Shown here in pieces: positions 31,019 to 41,588 of a DNA stretch of 64,000 nucleotides (position 1 is the first letter of the stretch; the number at the start of each line of letters is the position of its first letter). The notes below the pieces were generated by a model. That model was not told the origin of the DNA and did no database searches. It saw nothing but the letters and a program-made list of their open reading frames with translations. The DNA is from Arion vulgaris (taxonomy: Eukaryota; Mollusca; Gastropoda; Stylommatophora; Arionidae): contig CM036755.1 in assembly GCA_020796225.1 (NCBI GenBank), forward strand, positions 45,240,306 through 45,304,305. Reading direction: 5' to 3'. A program made the position numbers and the translations under genes.

Positions 31019-31925
31019 CTTCTTTTTCTTTGCGTTCGTTCTTTACGACCTTCTTCCAACGTTTTCAGACATCGATTTGTATACTTTTAAAGTAGTTAGT
31101 GGTCAACCGGAGTCCATGTACATCTCCGTATAGCGTCTTGTGACATCGTTGTATACTTTAAGTAGTTAGTGTCGGAGTATGTACATCTCCTATAACTTGT
31201 CTGGGCTGTTGGGATTGGCATGTGTTTTCTCTCTGTTCCCTTGAATGTTGGACATTCTTGCAGTATGTGTGTCTCTGTCATCTTGCTGGTGTCACATGTA
31301 CATATGTCAGATGGGCATATTTTATACTTGTTAAACAGATGGTACCTCAGTCTATTATGCCCTGTTCGTAGACGAAAAATGACAACCTGTTCCTCTCTAC
31401 TTAGTTGGTGGTATGCATTGTCCTTTTCATGCCCTGGGTGATCTCTCAGCCATTTGTTCTTGTAGGCCATTTTTATCCATACTTTTGCTTCCTCATATGT
31501 CATACTGGTGTATGTCTGTGGTAGCCTGCTTCCTGTTTTTTGCCAATATGTCCGCAGTCTCCTTGCCAGGTATTCCGCAGTGAGATGGTATCCACTGTAT
31601 TACTACTCTAGAGAAGATGTTGCATACTTGGTGTAGTGATACTTGCAGTTCCTTCAAGTTGTTTTTCGTCTTGAATTTTTAGAGCGTTCTTTACGACCAA
31701 TTTTAATCACTCTTTGTGATATGTTTGATCTTTGCCAAGAACGTGTATACGTTGCACATTGGTTTGGTAGTCCCTAAACGCATAGACTTCTACACGTTTA
31801 GGACATGTGCATTTGATTTCAGCCAAACCTCTTTAGTCGCCCCTTACGACATGCGTGGCAGGTAACAGTGGTTCTATTCTTTACACCCAAAATTTGGGCC
31901 CAGATAGCCCCTAGGGCGGTCCATG
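31019..31925 (-). mobile_element. SINE-D split by an RNase H-bearing LINE
   Basis: The SINE-D 3' end (31019-31050) and the rest (31699-31925) are separated by a LINE and carry the 14-bp duplication cgttctttacgacc. Confidence 0.9.
31051..31684 (-). mobile_element. I-like LINE 3' end inserted into SINE-D
   Basis: The minus strand reads QWIPSHCGIPGKETADILAK (RNase H end), MTYEEAKVWIKMAYKNKW, EEQVVIFRLRTGHNRLRYHL and CTCDTSKMTETHILQECPTF. A roughly 60-bp local duplication lies at 31080-31200. A 14-bp target duplication at 31037-31050 and 31685-31698 brackets the insertion. The element's 3' end is gaagaa-rich like SINE-D's. Confidence 0.9.
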
Positions 31926-31929
31926 CTGT

Positions 31930-32515
31930 ATTTTCGTTATGATGATTCAAATATATATTCAATAAAAATTCAATCACCATTTAAATGATGATCGTCATAC
32001 GGAACATCAACATTTACATTTGTGTTTCACAGTTCACTAGACCGTATCTACTTCACAGTTTGTACAATTAAACGTACCTGAACTAACTTGTCCATGTCAA
32101 TACTCTAATATATTTTGTATAGAATAATATATCAAATATGATGAGAAACACGATATATAATTACTACAACAGTGGCGGTGTTTTTTATTTATTGGGGAGG
32201 AAAAAATCGATCAGGGAGCAATTAATTATTTGCGGTTGTGAGGCTGCGGTATCTCTTGATGTGCAATACTGATGATGCCAAGGATGAGGTGACACAGGTT
32301 AAAAAAACAGTTGGCGCTGTTGCCTAGTTAAGCTTGTAATCTACATTATAATTTTAAATTTGGAAGAACTAAAAAGGTGTGCCGCTAGTTAATACGCCAT
32401 CAAGTGGTTAACGAAATTTACAGATCAATAAATGTATAATAATTATTAATTGGATTGACAAGATGGAAGCGATAGTGCATGCTTGTACAGTAGCTAAGAA
32501 GGGAGACGGCGCATT
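31930..32515. other. no recognised feature
   Basis: Unique AT-rich spacer. Confidence 0.5.
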
Positions 32516-32519
32516 GTGC

Positions 32520-32902
32520 AGAAACTTGTAGCAAACAACATTGGTCATCACAACATACTGAAGGTCTCTGTGTAGTTTAGGGCAAACAACATTGGTCACA
32601 ACATACTGAAGGTCTCTGTGTAGTTTAGGGCAACAACATTGGTCATCCAACATACTGAAGGTCTCGTGTCGTTTAGGCAAACAACATTGGTCATGTAATA
32701 CTGAAGGTCTCTGTGTAGTTTAGGGCAAACAACATTGGTCACAACATACTGAGTCTCTGTGTAGTTTAGGCAAACAACATTGGTCAAACATACTGAAGGT
32801 CTCTGGAGTTTAGGCAAACAACATTGGTCACAACATACTGAAGGTCTCTGTGTAGTTTAGGGCAAACAACATTGGTCACAACATACTGAAGGTCTCTGTG
32901 TA
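32520..32902 (+). repeat. minisatellite, unit about 50 bp, fused to a SINE-A head
   Basis: Eight copies of gcaaacaacattggtcacaa, catactgaaggtctctgtgt, agtttaggg. The block ggtctctgtgtagt equals the start of SINE-A, and the last copy continues directly into a full SINE-A. Confidence 0.92.
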
Positions 32903-33315
32903 GTAGAGGTTATGTGCTAGCCTCTCGTTCGAAAGGTATTCAGGTTCGCTTCCTAGTGAAACCATTGGATTATGTTTTCTGAGATCCCTGATCTCATTGT
33001 AGGTGAGATCGTGCTCCTAGTCCTGTCGGAGACGGACGATAAAACGTAAGTCCCGTGTTCAAGTTGAGCACGTAAAAGAACCCTTAGTATATCAAAATAG
33101 AGAAGAGCAGGCTGGAAAGCTGCTGTCCAGGCAAAATTCGCAGCGAAATAAAAAAAAAATACTAGAAACTATTTTCACTATCTTCACAATTACATCAGGG
33201 ACACTCACCGTGCGAAGGTGTTCGTGCACTGTCGATGAGATCTTCCTGTGTAAGAAAGTGATCGAAGCACACATAGTTACTCACCGAAGTGCAATGATGA
33301 TGGGCATATCAATCA
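32894..33315 (+). mobile_element. SINE-A copy
   Basis: Head tctctgtgtagtagaggtta and ggttcgcttcc; ends ttactcaccgaagtgc and aatgatgatgggcat with (ATCA)n. Confidence 0.88.
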
Positions 33316-33334
33316 ATACTGAATCGTAATATAT

Positions 33335-33590
33335 GAGCGTCTGTAGCTCAAGCGGTAGTGAGCTCGATCACAAACCCAAGCGTACCTGGTTCAAACCCTA
33401 CGGCGGGCAAGTTTGGAAGCAAATTCGTTTCCGTGGGATTTTACAAAAGGTAAAATAGACCTCACCGTTCAGAAAGCAATGTCAAACTACTGAACGTATA
33501 AGTGGTACCTAGAAAATCAACGACTCGTTTACTGTGGTTGATGGCTACGTCCTTTAGGATATGCTACGAATGTTCATTTTCAATACATTT
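33335..33590 (+). mobile_element. SINE-C, best tRNA-like head
   Basis: The head gcgtctgtagctcaagcggt / agtgagctc (box A) and acctggttcaaaccc (box B) are spaced as in a tRNA. The body follows to ggatatgctacgaatg. Confidence 0.88.
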
Positions 33591-33688
33591 TTAAAAAGCT
33601 AAAGATTTGAATTTATGCCGATGGTGACTGTGACGTAAGCCACAAGAGAATGATGTAGCATCTGCTTAACAAACAAAAGAAGGATGTT

Positions 33689-33865
33689 ATGGTGACACAA
33701 AGTTCTGCTTACTACACGATATTTGATGACGATAAACGTAGCACCTATGGACATGTCCGGAGTGCAATGAATATATTACAAACGGAAACCGATATAGTGG
33801 CTGAAGGTATTGAATTGGTTAACTCGATCTCTAACGCAGGACCGTGCGGTATGTTTTCTCAGTAG
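33689..33865 (+). CDS. unrecognised open frame, 58 codons, possible 5' exon
   Basis: Reads MVTQSSAYYTIFDDDKRSTY, GHVRSAMNILQTETD, IVAEGIELVNSISNAGPCG and then MFSQ and a stop. A donor-like GCG|GTATGT (GT at 33849-33850) would end an exon within GPC-G. Codon usage looks protein-like and no repeat covers it. Not recognised. Confidence 0.25.
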   Translation: MVTQSSAYYTIFDDDKRSTYGHVRSAMNILQTETDIVAEGIELVNSISNAGPCGMFSQ

Positions 33866-34526
33866 GATGCAAGTCTTCGAAATGCCGCCCCTTAAATTCT
33901 TTTTCTTTAAAATAACTTTCAATTGTAATTTTGATTTTCTGCTTATGTGATTACCTCTTACGGTTCCGCCTGATGGGACCGCCGCTCTGCATCATAACCC
34001 GACACGGTCCTGCTCTAACGGCGTGAATACCCTAACACATAAACACGCAAGCAGTTGTTAAAGTTCATTTCGTTTCTCAACCGTTTAATATATTCGTGGA
34101 ATTTTACAGCGTCACTTCAATTTCCAAGAATCGCTTGTGTATCGTAGCTATAATTAGGTCCTGTTATCGATGTACGAATTATCCAATTCTCCATCAAAAC
34201 CGACCGCTTCACCGCCCACGAACTTCCGCGTCTTATGTTCAGTGCTAACATGGCATGAAAGGTTACGGAGATAAGGACAAGGGGCAGATGGCAGTCCCAG
34301 TGTCCCAAGTGTATGGATAACGGTGTGCTCATTTGTTAAGAAATTATGGGAAGAAAAAAGTAGAGGGATGATCGGCATGTTCGTTATCGAACTGGGATGT
34401 CTGATGAAGATCTTTGTCGTGCACAATGAAAAGAAGAAGAAGAAGTAGAATAAGAAGAGAAATGAATGTGTTATTACAATAAATCAAGCACCATGCCTGC
34501 CGGAGTAGGCGAACATGTCCCACCAC

Positions 34527-34528
<2 letters not shown>
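33866..34528. other. mostly unique; TE-like scraps
   Basis: The piece ending (GAA)n at 34430-34452 looks like an unassigned retroposon 3' end. Several overlapping open frames occur here without support. Confidence 0.4.

Positions 34529-34530
<2 letters not shown>

Positions 34531-34570
<40 letters not shown>
34531..34570. repeat. (CT)n microsatellite
   Basis: About 20 CT repeats. Confidence 0.95.
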
Positions 34571-34571
<1 letters not shown>

Positions 34572-34617
34572 ATGTGCAGTTAGTCAGTTCTGAAGTCGAT
34601 TTTTTTGTCGAACCACG

Positions 34618-35065
34618 ATGTCAGACCATCCAACATCTTCTCCTCTGTCTTCCATGATCTCTCCTTCCCTGAATTTTACCTGATGTTACCAAATGTTCTA
34701 AACCTTTTTTTCGCATTATTTGCCAGAAGAACACTGATTGCCTGATTCTTATTCTTTTGATAAGGTTTCTTTGTGTGCCTGCCTGATTTAAAACCTCCAC
34801 ATTTGTTTTCTTTGTTGTCCATATAATTTTTAGTATTCTTCTGTAAAACCACATCTCTGTGACTTTCAATGATCTTATTAATTGCATGTTCATTGTCCAT
34901 GATTCGCTGCCATTCATAAGAATTGGTTCAATATAGAACTGGAGTATTCGTTTCCGCAGCATCATTGGTAGTGAGTTCACATACAGTGTGTTTTTCATTT
35001 TCATAAAATCTGCTTTCGCTTGATCTATTTTACTTCTAATCTCTGTTTTTCATGTTAACTTTAGT
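34618..35065 (-). mobile_element. RTE-like LINE RT-thumb and C-terminus
   Basis: The 127-codon minus frame reads ILQFYIEPILMNGSESWTMN, EMWFYRRILKIIWTTKKTNV, then IMRKKGLEHLVTSGKIQGRR. This is the LYG-W / RRIL / GHIMR-type series of RTE-like C-termini. It is cut at both ends. Confidence 0.8.
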
Positions 35066-35119
35066 AATAGTCTATCTCTATTCTCTAATCCTGTTTTGTC
35101 TTTCGACGTAAGGTCGAAA

Positions 35120-35300
35120 AAGGAGACACCTGGAGCAAGCCCCCCAAATGCGCACTGTCTTTCTTTGTTTCTCCAGTCCTGATTTGCCTCCCAGCTTCAG
35201 GATAAGAAAAGATTTATAAACAGACTTTTGTGTGTGCTTCATAAACAGTTTCCTTCGTCGCCTCTGTTATTTCTGTGATCCATCATTTGCGCGGACGGCT
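35120..35300 (-). mobile_element. LINE-X 3' end
   Basis: The minus strand encodes ITEATKETVYEAHTKVC-like residues then LFLS, with a tail caaagaaagaca. Confidence 0.65.
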
Positions 35301-35439
35301 TTTTTAGTAACATTATTTACAAGAATTACGGTATCATATAAGGTTACAACTCATATAAATGAGAAGCGAGTATGTTTTATCTTTGAAGGATACATTTTTC
35401 TTGAATGGACACAGATTTGTCTGTGTATATAACTATTAC

Positions 35440-35622
35440 TGCCCTTTCCTGGAACCCACAGAGACAGCGAGAAAGAAGTGGAGGCCGAGATATACATGGA
35501 GACGGAATTTGGAGGCAGAGATGAACAATATAAAGAAGAACTGGAGGGAGCTGCAGGAAATAGTTAGAAATAGGAAGACTTGACATGAGTTGGTTGAAGG
35601 ACTATTCCCCAATCTGTGTTAG
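35440..35622 (+). mobile_element. LINE C-terminal fragment
   Basis: Reads KWRPRYTWRRNLEAEMNNIK then NWRELQEIVRNRKT before a stop; about 85% identical to 36440-36615. Confidence 0.75.
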
Positions 35623-35624
35623 AT

Positions 35625-35626
<2 letters not shown>

Positions 35627-35677
<51 letters not shown>

Positions 35678-35678
35678 A
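35627..35678. repeat. (GA)n microsatellite, LINE tail
   Basis: GA run directly after the LINE end. A matching run follows the sister copy at 36625-36672. Confidence 0.95.
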
Positions 35679-35689
35679 TTATACCAAAT

Positions 35690-36070
35690 ATATAAAGATA
35701 TGACACTATTTTAAAAATATTTCTTTTTACGTAATTCTAACTTAAACGGTAACCCATAGTTCTTGCACAGTAATTGTGATGTCATTGAGAGAGTTCTCGG
35801 ATACGCAACCACTCGAACATGCCGTGAAAATATAGTACTGCTAGTTTTATGATTGCTCATCTTTGAGGATGGGCAAAGACATGAAATCGTTGTATGGACA
35901 GCAAGGCTTGACAGAATCAGATTTGAAGTAGTTTTATTATTGATGAAAGGTCATACATATTGTCTGTAGAATGTATATAAGAAGCTTGAAACTGACAGAA
36001 TGGATACATGTCCGACTGTCTGGTAGGTCAAGATGTCAGCCGTCGAGCTGATTGGTAATAATAGATCCGC
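35690..36070. other. no recognised feature
   Basis: Unique AT-rich spacer. Confidence 0.5.
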
Positions 36071-36079
36071 GAAGGATTA

Positions 36080-36180
36080 GGGATCAAATGGATGATTCGG
36101 GGACAAAATGAATGATTCGGGACAACATGGATGATTCGGGACAAAATGGATGATTCGGGGACAAAATTAAGATTCGGAAT
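36080..36180 (+). repeat. minisatellite, unit about 22 bp
   Basis: Five copies of gatgattcggggacaaaatg. Confidence 0.9.
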
Positions 36181-36184
36181 GAGA

Positions 36185-36672
36185 GAATAATATGTTGACA
36201 AGAGAAAAAGAAGTTTTAAGAACCCTACGGGGAAGCACAGGAGTGAATGAATAGACAGTAAGGAAGTATTAGGTGCCTGCCCAGAATAGAGGCACTTAGA
36301 TGGTATAATAGGGTCACAAATGAGGAACTTATCCAGATAACAAGACAGATTCCAGTGAACCAAGAGGTTAAAAAAAAGACGCTGACGCTGGATAGGACAG
36401 ACTTTGCGAAAACTTGAGGGGGATGTAACAAAAAGGACCCTTTCCTGGAACCCACAGGGACAACAAATTAAGGGGAGGCCAAGAAATACATGGAGACGAA
36501 ATTTGGAGGCAGAAATCAACAATATAAAGAAGAGCTGGAGGGAGCTGCAGGAGGTAGCTAGAGATAGGAAGGGTTGGCATGAGTTGGTTGATGGCATATG
36601 CTCCAATCCGGGTTAAAAGGCAGAGAGAGAGAGAGCAGAGAGAGAGAGAGAGAGCAGAGACAGAGAGAGATA
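36185..36672 (+). mobile_element. LINE C-terminus with (GA)n tail
   Basis: After shifts it reads LIQITRQIPVNQEV, RRWRWIGQTLRKLEG, TLSWNPQGQQIKGRPRNTWR and ARDRKGWHELVDGICSNPG, then a stop and GA-rich tail. Confidence 0.8.
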
Positions 36673-36678
36673 GAATAA

Positions 36679-36831
36679 AGTATTAAGGGCTTCAGAAAAA
36701 ACAATTGACTAAAGATAGGATTGGAACCACAAGCTTCTATTACTTAAGGCACCCATTGCTTAGTCCTGCTAAAGGTTTGAGGTTCGAATCCTGTCTTTGG
36801 TCAATTGTTTTTCAAGGAGACCCTTAATACT
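36679..36831. mobile_element. fold-back element with tRNA-like arms
   Basis: Inverted arms of about 55 bp (36679-36732 and 36776-36831) surround a 43-bp centre. Each arm holds caattgac, aaaga and aggatt-gaacc; the box B-like ggttcgaatcc is in the right arm. A single-arm relative is at 46880-46995. Confidence 0.8.
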
Positions 36832-37002
36832 CCATTACTGTCTATTTATCTTATTTGTTAGGGTTTTGCATAGTTTGTGAAGAAACAAATGGTGTCATAA
36901 TCACAAAGAAAACGAAATAGGTCAGCATGGCAGCCATGTAGAACAGTTCTTCATTGATATATATTTTGGGTATGGCAGATTTATTACGCGTTATGCTGTG
37001 GT

Positions 37003-37289
37003 CTCTATAGCGTAGAGGTTAGGTGCTCGCCTCACGTTCAAAAGGTACTCGGTTCGCTCCCTGACGGTTCCATCGGAATATTTTCCCAGAGATCGCTGAT
37101 CTCAGCGTAGTTGAGTTTGTGTCCCTAGCCCTATGGGAGACGTACGATAAAACGCAGGTCCTGTTGAACACTTGAAAGAACCCTTGGCAGTTCAAAGTCA
37201 AGAAGAGCGGGATGATAAGTCGCTGCACAGGCAAAATTCACTAGAAAGATTTTTAAAAATAAAATTACTGAAAAATATATTTTACTATA
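37003..37289 (+). mobile_element. SINE-A, 3' end lost at a pogo insertion
   Basis: Head ctctatagcgtagaggttag and ctcggttcgctccc; the body stops where the pogo element begins. Confidence 0.8.
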
Positions 37290-38845
37290 CAGTAGAACCC
37301 ACTTATCTCGACCTCGGTTAACTCGCCAACCCTATTAAGTCGACGCTTTTGAAGTGGAGCCGCCAAATTCTCTCTTTGTCTTAGCAATTTCTCATCGGAT
37401 ATCTCGATTCTTTTATGTCGCCGAACCCCAATATCTCGAGCACAAAAGAGGCCAAATTTGCCACTTAACGTTGGTTATCTCGATCCCCATGACCATGGGT
37501 GTTAACTTATGCTACAGTAATATATACAGTCCAATATTGGCAGGTGTTGACTCATGTAAGTTTCTTTCGATGGAATGGAGATCCCATTTTGCAAGAACAC
37601 GGTATTTTGATTTTTTAATTTACGTACTTGGTTCACTGCGCATGTGCTGAGTTCACGTGAGTTTCTTGTCTGAAGGATAATATGCTGTAGCTATTCTGTT
37701 TATTTTTTCCATTCTAAAAATGTCTGGAGGTGTTAGAGAAAACTGGAGAATCAGTCAATAGAGAAAAGTATGAAATCATACTGCAGCTAGAAAAGGAACA
37801 AACCGGCAGACCTCAGTCGTCAGCATGGCATTCCAGCAAACACCATTTCGGGATGGAAAAAAGAAGGCAGACGTGATAAAGCAAATGTACGAGAAGTCTG
37901 TCTTTGATCCAGCAAGAAAAAACTTAGAGTGGCTGAGCACAAAGATGTCGACGATGCAGTGTTTCAATGGTTCACAAATACGCGAGCAACAAACCTTCCC
38001 GTCAATGGTCCCTTGCTGATGGAGAAGGCGGACATCCTTGCTGCAAAGCTAGGACACCCTGACTTTAAAGTAAGTCAGGGGTGGCTGGATCGTTTCAAAA
38101 AGAGACACAACATTGTCTTCAAAGCAATTTGTGGAGAGAGCGCTGCGGTTCAACAGGAACAAGTGGATTCATTGCTGAAGACTCAAATGCGCACAATTTT
38201 GGATACCTATGAGACTCGGAACATTTTTAATGCTGATGAAACTGGGGTGTTTTGGAAATGCTTTCCAGACAAGACTATGGCGTTTCGTGGGGAGGCTTGT
38301 CACGGCTGGAAAAAGTCGAAGGACCGACTTACAGTGCTAGTTGCTGCTAACATGGATGGAAGCCAAAACTCCCGCTCTACGTTATAGGAAAGTCCAAGAA
38401 TCCCAGATGCTTTAAGCAGACCAAAGTTCTCCAATGTGATTACGATGGCCAGCCAAGCGCCTGGATCACAAGAGATCTATTCAGTGCATGGGTGAAAAAG
38501 TGGGACAGGAAGTTCCAAGCAGAGAAAAGGAAGGTGGCACTGATCGTGGACAACTGTAGAGCTCATCCGGATGTTCCTGGTCTCAGTTTCTGCTGTTAGT
38601 TGGTGCCACATATGCCTTTGTTGTTAGCAAACATGTATGTACATTTTTATAGCATGCCGATCGCTTCATCAAACAAATAGCACGTGCATGTACATTCTCA
38701 TTTATTAACGCACATCATGTACATAAAGAAATTTCAAGCACATGTTAATATTTTGCCGCCATATTGGTTTTCGTTTATCTCGATCATCGGTTATCCCGAC
38801 GCTTTTGGCAAACCCCTAGACCGGCGACATAACCGGGTTCTACTG
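37290..38845 (+). mobile_element. pogo/Tigger-type DNA transposon
   Basis: Ends are cagtagaacccacttat... and ...ataaccgggttctactg, inverted repeats, with TA on both sides (37288-37289, 38846-38847), the target of Tc1/mariner elements. Subterminal tatctcga words repeat at both ends. The inner transposase gene is broken. Confidence 0.92.
37826..38582 (+). pseudogene. pogo/Tigger transposase remnant (CENP-B-like HTH plus partial DDE)
   Basis: The frame reads AEHKDVDDAVFQWFTNTRA, KADILAAKLGHPDFKVSQGW, LDRFKKRHNI (the CENP-B-type HTH), then NIFNADETGVFWKCFPDKTM with the first catalytic Asp. After a one-base frameshift near 38358 it reads LPLYVIGKSKNPRCFK and VALIVDNCRAHPDV with the second Asp. 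The third acidic residue and the rest of the C-terminus are missing. The N-terminal HTH start is also disrupted. The copy cannot move on its own. Confidence 0.88.
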
Positions 38846-38865
38846 TATTATAAATTATCTATGAA

Positions 38866-39190
38866 TTCAAGACGTTGCCTTATGTTCCGAAGGTTGTGGA
38901 TTAAAATCCTAATCGCATCGTTCTGTCTTCTTCTTCTTCTTCTACAACGATCCATCTCGATCACTTGTTAACCACTCTGTGTGATTTTATGTGATCTGAG
39001 CCTAAGAGCGATTGCACGTTGTACCAGTTATGCGCTTACAAGTAGGCCAGCACATCTGATTTCTGTGATGCTTTTATTTACTAGGGTAGCTTTCCTAACC
39101 CTTACATCAGTCGCCTCTTACGACATGCCTTTTAGGTCGCAGAGGTACTATTTTTTGCTTCCTTTGCGGACCCAGCACCACACGAGCGGC
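38866..39190 (-). mobile_element. SINE-B copy next to a SINE-G head scrap
   Basis: The SINE-G-like head gaaggttgtggattaaaatc (about 38866-38912) is followed by a reverse SINE-B from the (CTT)n at 38928 to gacccagcaccacacg. Confidence 0.8.
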
Positions 39191-39234
39191 ATTGTTCTGT
39201 GCACAGATGCATTATTTCCAGAGATTGCTATTAT

Positions 39235-39365
39235 TTTTTGACACAGCTACGGAGCTCGTGCCTTCTGTAATCCTCTCTACAGGTGACGTGCCACTTTTTC
39301 TGGGAAAATGAAACAAGACATATGGGGTAAAATCTGGTGCAATTAAGTGAATCCTTTGCCTTTAT
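39235..39365 (+). mobile_element. SINE-G 3' fragment
   Basis: Contains acagctacggagctcgtgcc, gacatatggggtaaaat and caattaagtgaatcc. Confidence 0.55.
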
Positions 39366-39888
39366 GATCTTCAATCGTGGACACCGTTGCTATAACACTG
39401 TACACCGCGCCCACGTAACACTCACTCTGTTACAACCGGAAGTGGGTTTGAATATATCCATTTTTGTTAGAAAAAAAATGTTGATTTACCAATCAAATAG
39501 CGTTTAAGGAGGGGCTATAAGAAATCAAAATAAAATGCCCGCCCTACGTTTTGATGATGCCTGGGAAGTTGAACAATGAAACGCTTTGATCTTGTCTGAT
39601 ATGTGTTATTGCATGCGGGTGTCAAGATGGTCCCGACTTAGTTGTATGATGTAACTGGCGGGGTGAGAGTAACATTGCTAGGACGATCTCCGCGCGCATG
39701 AAACGCGCTTCAGTGAGTCTGCACACGAAATAAAATACGAACAATCAAATTTGACAGCCTACTCTTTCTGCCCTGGTCATCAGTGGGGAACAGATACCAA
39801 TCTAGGTCAACTGTAACCAGATCGGAAACAGCTTGTTGTGAATACTAACACAAAACAGACTTCCTGTTTGATGTTAAGATTTTGGAGT
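39366..39888. other. unique sequence with CCAAT and TATA-like words
   Basis: accaatcaaat (about 39489) and ggctataag (about 39514) precede only a 13-codon frame; no gene is supported. Confidence 0.4.
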
Positions 39889-39889
39889 C

Positions 39890-40155
39890 TCAACGGTGAA
39901 GTGTCGTTTACCTGTCGAACTGAAGGTTGTGGATTCGAATCCCGACCGAGATATATGTGCAATTTTTTCGTGAGATCCCTAGTGTTGTTGCCGCAGCTAC
40001 AGAGCTCTTGCTTTGTACAAGGCTCTCGGAAGATGGCATGCCATCTCTGCCGACCGAGACAGATCCATATCGGGATCTTTCTCTCTCTCTCTCTCTTTCT
40101 CTCTCTAGCGATCACCCTTCGACTGATGTACCAGATTTCCCCATAAATCATATTC
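39890..40155 (+). mobile_element. SINE-G, best copy
   Basis: Head gtctcaacggtgaagtgtcg and box B-like gtggattcgaatcccgac, then the body gtgagatccctagtgttg and cgacagatccatatcggg-like words. Confidence 0.75.
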
Positions 40156-40157
40156 AT

Positions 40158-40522
40158 GTGGAAATCTGATTCCTGCAGCCTTAGCATGGGTGGGTTTCGT
40201 CACATCTTCAACGTCATTTGGAGTTCTGGCGTTTAGCCTTCGGCGATGTGTCCGGTTTTAGCCAGCATTTACTTGGTTCGCTCTCCGTCAGACTTTGGCT
40301 GTCCCCAGCCGACCTGCAAGGCAGCAGGTTGCTATTTTCTTTGAGGGTAGCTACCCTTAGACAACCTTCCCTCCCGGGATGTTGAGCGTCATCTGCCCAG
40401 GTTACCAGTCTTTTTTTTGGACTACTTGGTTTGCCTACCGTCCAGTTTTGTGTACGGTTTGCTCCGCTGGACTTTGATTGTCCCCAATCAAACTACAAGG
40501 CAGTAGTAGATATGGGGATCTG
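40158..40522 (-). repeat. repeat H
   Basis: Reverse copy of 9125-9520. It is joined to SINE-G through ttcatgtggaaatctgattc, as in the 9.4-kb copy. Confidence 0.85.
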
Positions 40523-40594
40523 AACCCGGTGTAATGAAGACAATCATTAGCCTTTCTACCCTTTCTTTGTTTAAGATTTCATTTATTCTTAAGT

Positions 40595-40845
40595 TGAGGA
40601 GGTCTCTGTGGCCAAGTAGTTCAGCTTTTACCATTTGTTCCGTAGTTTATGAGTTTGAATTCGTGGTACATTTTTTAAATATTCCAAGAAATTTTGCTGG
40701 AGCTAAGGATTTCTTTTCTTTGAACAATACTCTTGGCATTTAGTGTGCCGTTTCTGCGGAGAAGGACTGAGCCATATGGGGTAAAACCTGAGCAATAAAG
40801 TCAATCCCTCGGCTTGAGATCCCGTAGACCATTTATTCTGAAGTT
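40595..40845 (+). mobile_element. SINE-G copy
   Basis: gtctctgtggccaagtagtt, gtttgaattcgtggtac, tttctgcggagaaggac, gagccatatggggtaaaacc, caataaagtcaatccct. Confidence 0.7.
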
Positions 40846-40871
40846 ATTATCTCACTTCAGAAACCAATGAC

Positions 40872-41040
40872 GTCTGTGTGGTGTCGGGGGAAGCAAAGAA
40901 TAGTACCACTGCGACCAACAAGACAAGTCGTAAGAGGCGATTGATGTAGGACCTAGAGAGGCTACCCTAATAAATAAAAAGCATTGCATAAATCGTATAT
41001 GCTGGTCTACTTGTAGATCGCAGATTTACTCTTCCTTGCT
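40872..41040 (+). mobile_element. SINE-B, 3'-truncated
   Basis: Head gtgtggtgtcggggg through gtcgtaagaggcgattgatg to atgctggtctacttgtag. Confidence 0.8.
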
Positions 41041-41079
41041 TTCCCTATGGGTCCTGGCAATACACGGGCGCATCAACCA

Positions 41080-41345
41080 CATTAAACGAGTTGTTGCTTG
41101 TCTAGACACCACGTATACTTTCAGTAGTTTGCCATTGTTTTTCTGAATGGTGAGGTCTGTTTTTACCGTTCCGAAAAAAATCCACGAGAACAAATTTGCT
41201 TCCAAATTGCTCACCGGGGAGTTTGAACCAGGAACTAGAGCAAGCTACCTTAGTAAATAAAATGCTGGCTGAAATCGGACACATCGTCGAAGGATAAGCA
41301 CCAGAGCTTCAAAAGGTGCTGAAGATGGGACGTAAAAAAAACCGC
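41080..41345 (-). mobile_element. SINE-C piece (to about 41232), then SINE-B and repeat H scraps
   Basis: Reverse SINE-C words are ttcagtagtttgccattg, gaatggtgaggtctg, aaatttgcttccaaattgc and gtttgaaccagg. Then ctaccttagtaaataaaatg (SINE-B) and atcgtcgaaggataagcacc (repeat H). Confidence 0.65.
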
Positions 41346-41387
41346 TCTTGGCAAAGGTTGTATCACAGCAAGATTGATTTTTTAAAA

Positions 41388-41588
41388 AGTGATCCAGAAG
41401 CACTTGAGCTTTCAGCTCTTCGGCTCAGTGCCATGGACATCGTAACCCTTCGGTTCGGTGCCACGAACACTGTAAATCTGGAAAAAAATGTAGCTCTTCT
41501 GCCAGCCCTCGGAATTGAGCCCGCACTCACAGGGACCTTGTCATCCGTTGTCCAACGCGCTACTAACACGCTGGGCAGGCGGGCCACA
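41388..41588 (-). mobile_element. SINE-F copy
   Basis: Starts gatccagaagcacttgagc and ends at the head aacgcgctactaacacgctg. Box B is ggaattgagcc on the plus strand, one change from consensus. Confidence 0.82.

Noticed and set aside
33335..33410. A tRNA gene
   Set aside because: Box A and box B are present, but the sequence belongs to the dispersed SINE-C with a 180-bp body; acceptor-stem pairing is not convincing.
36028..36606. 192-codon minus frame
   Set aside because: It is the reverse strand of a LINE C-terminus coding on the plus strand.
39480..39590. CCAAT plus TATA-like box as a promoter
   Set aside because: Only a 13-codon frame follows and no exon signal is linked to it.
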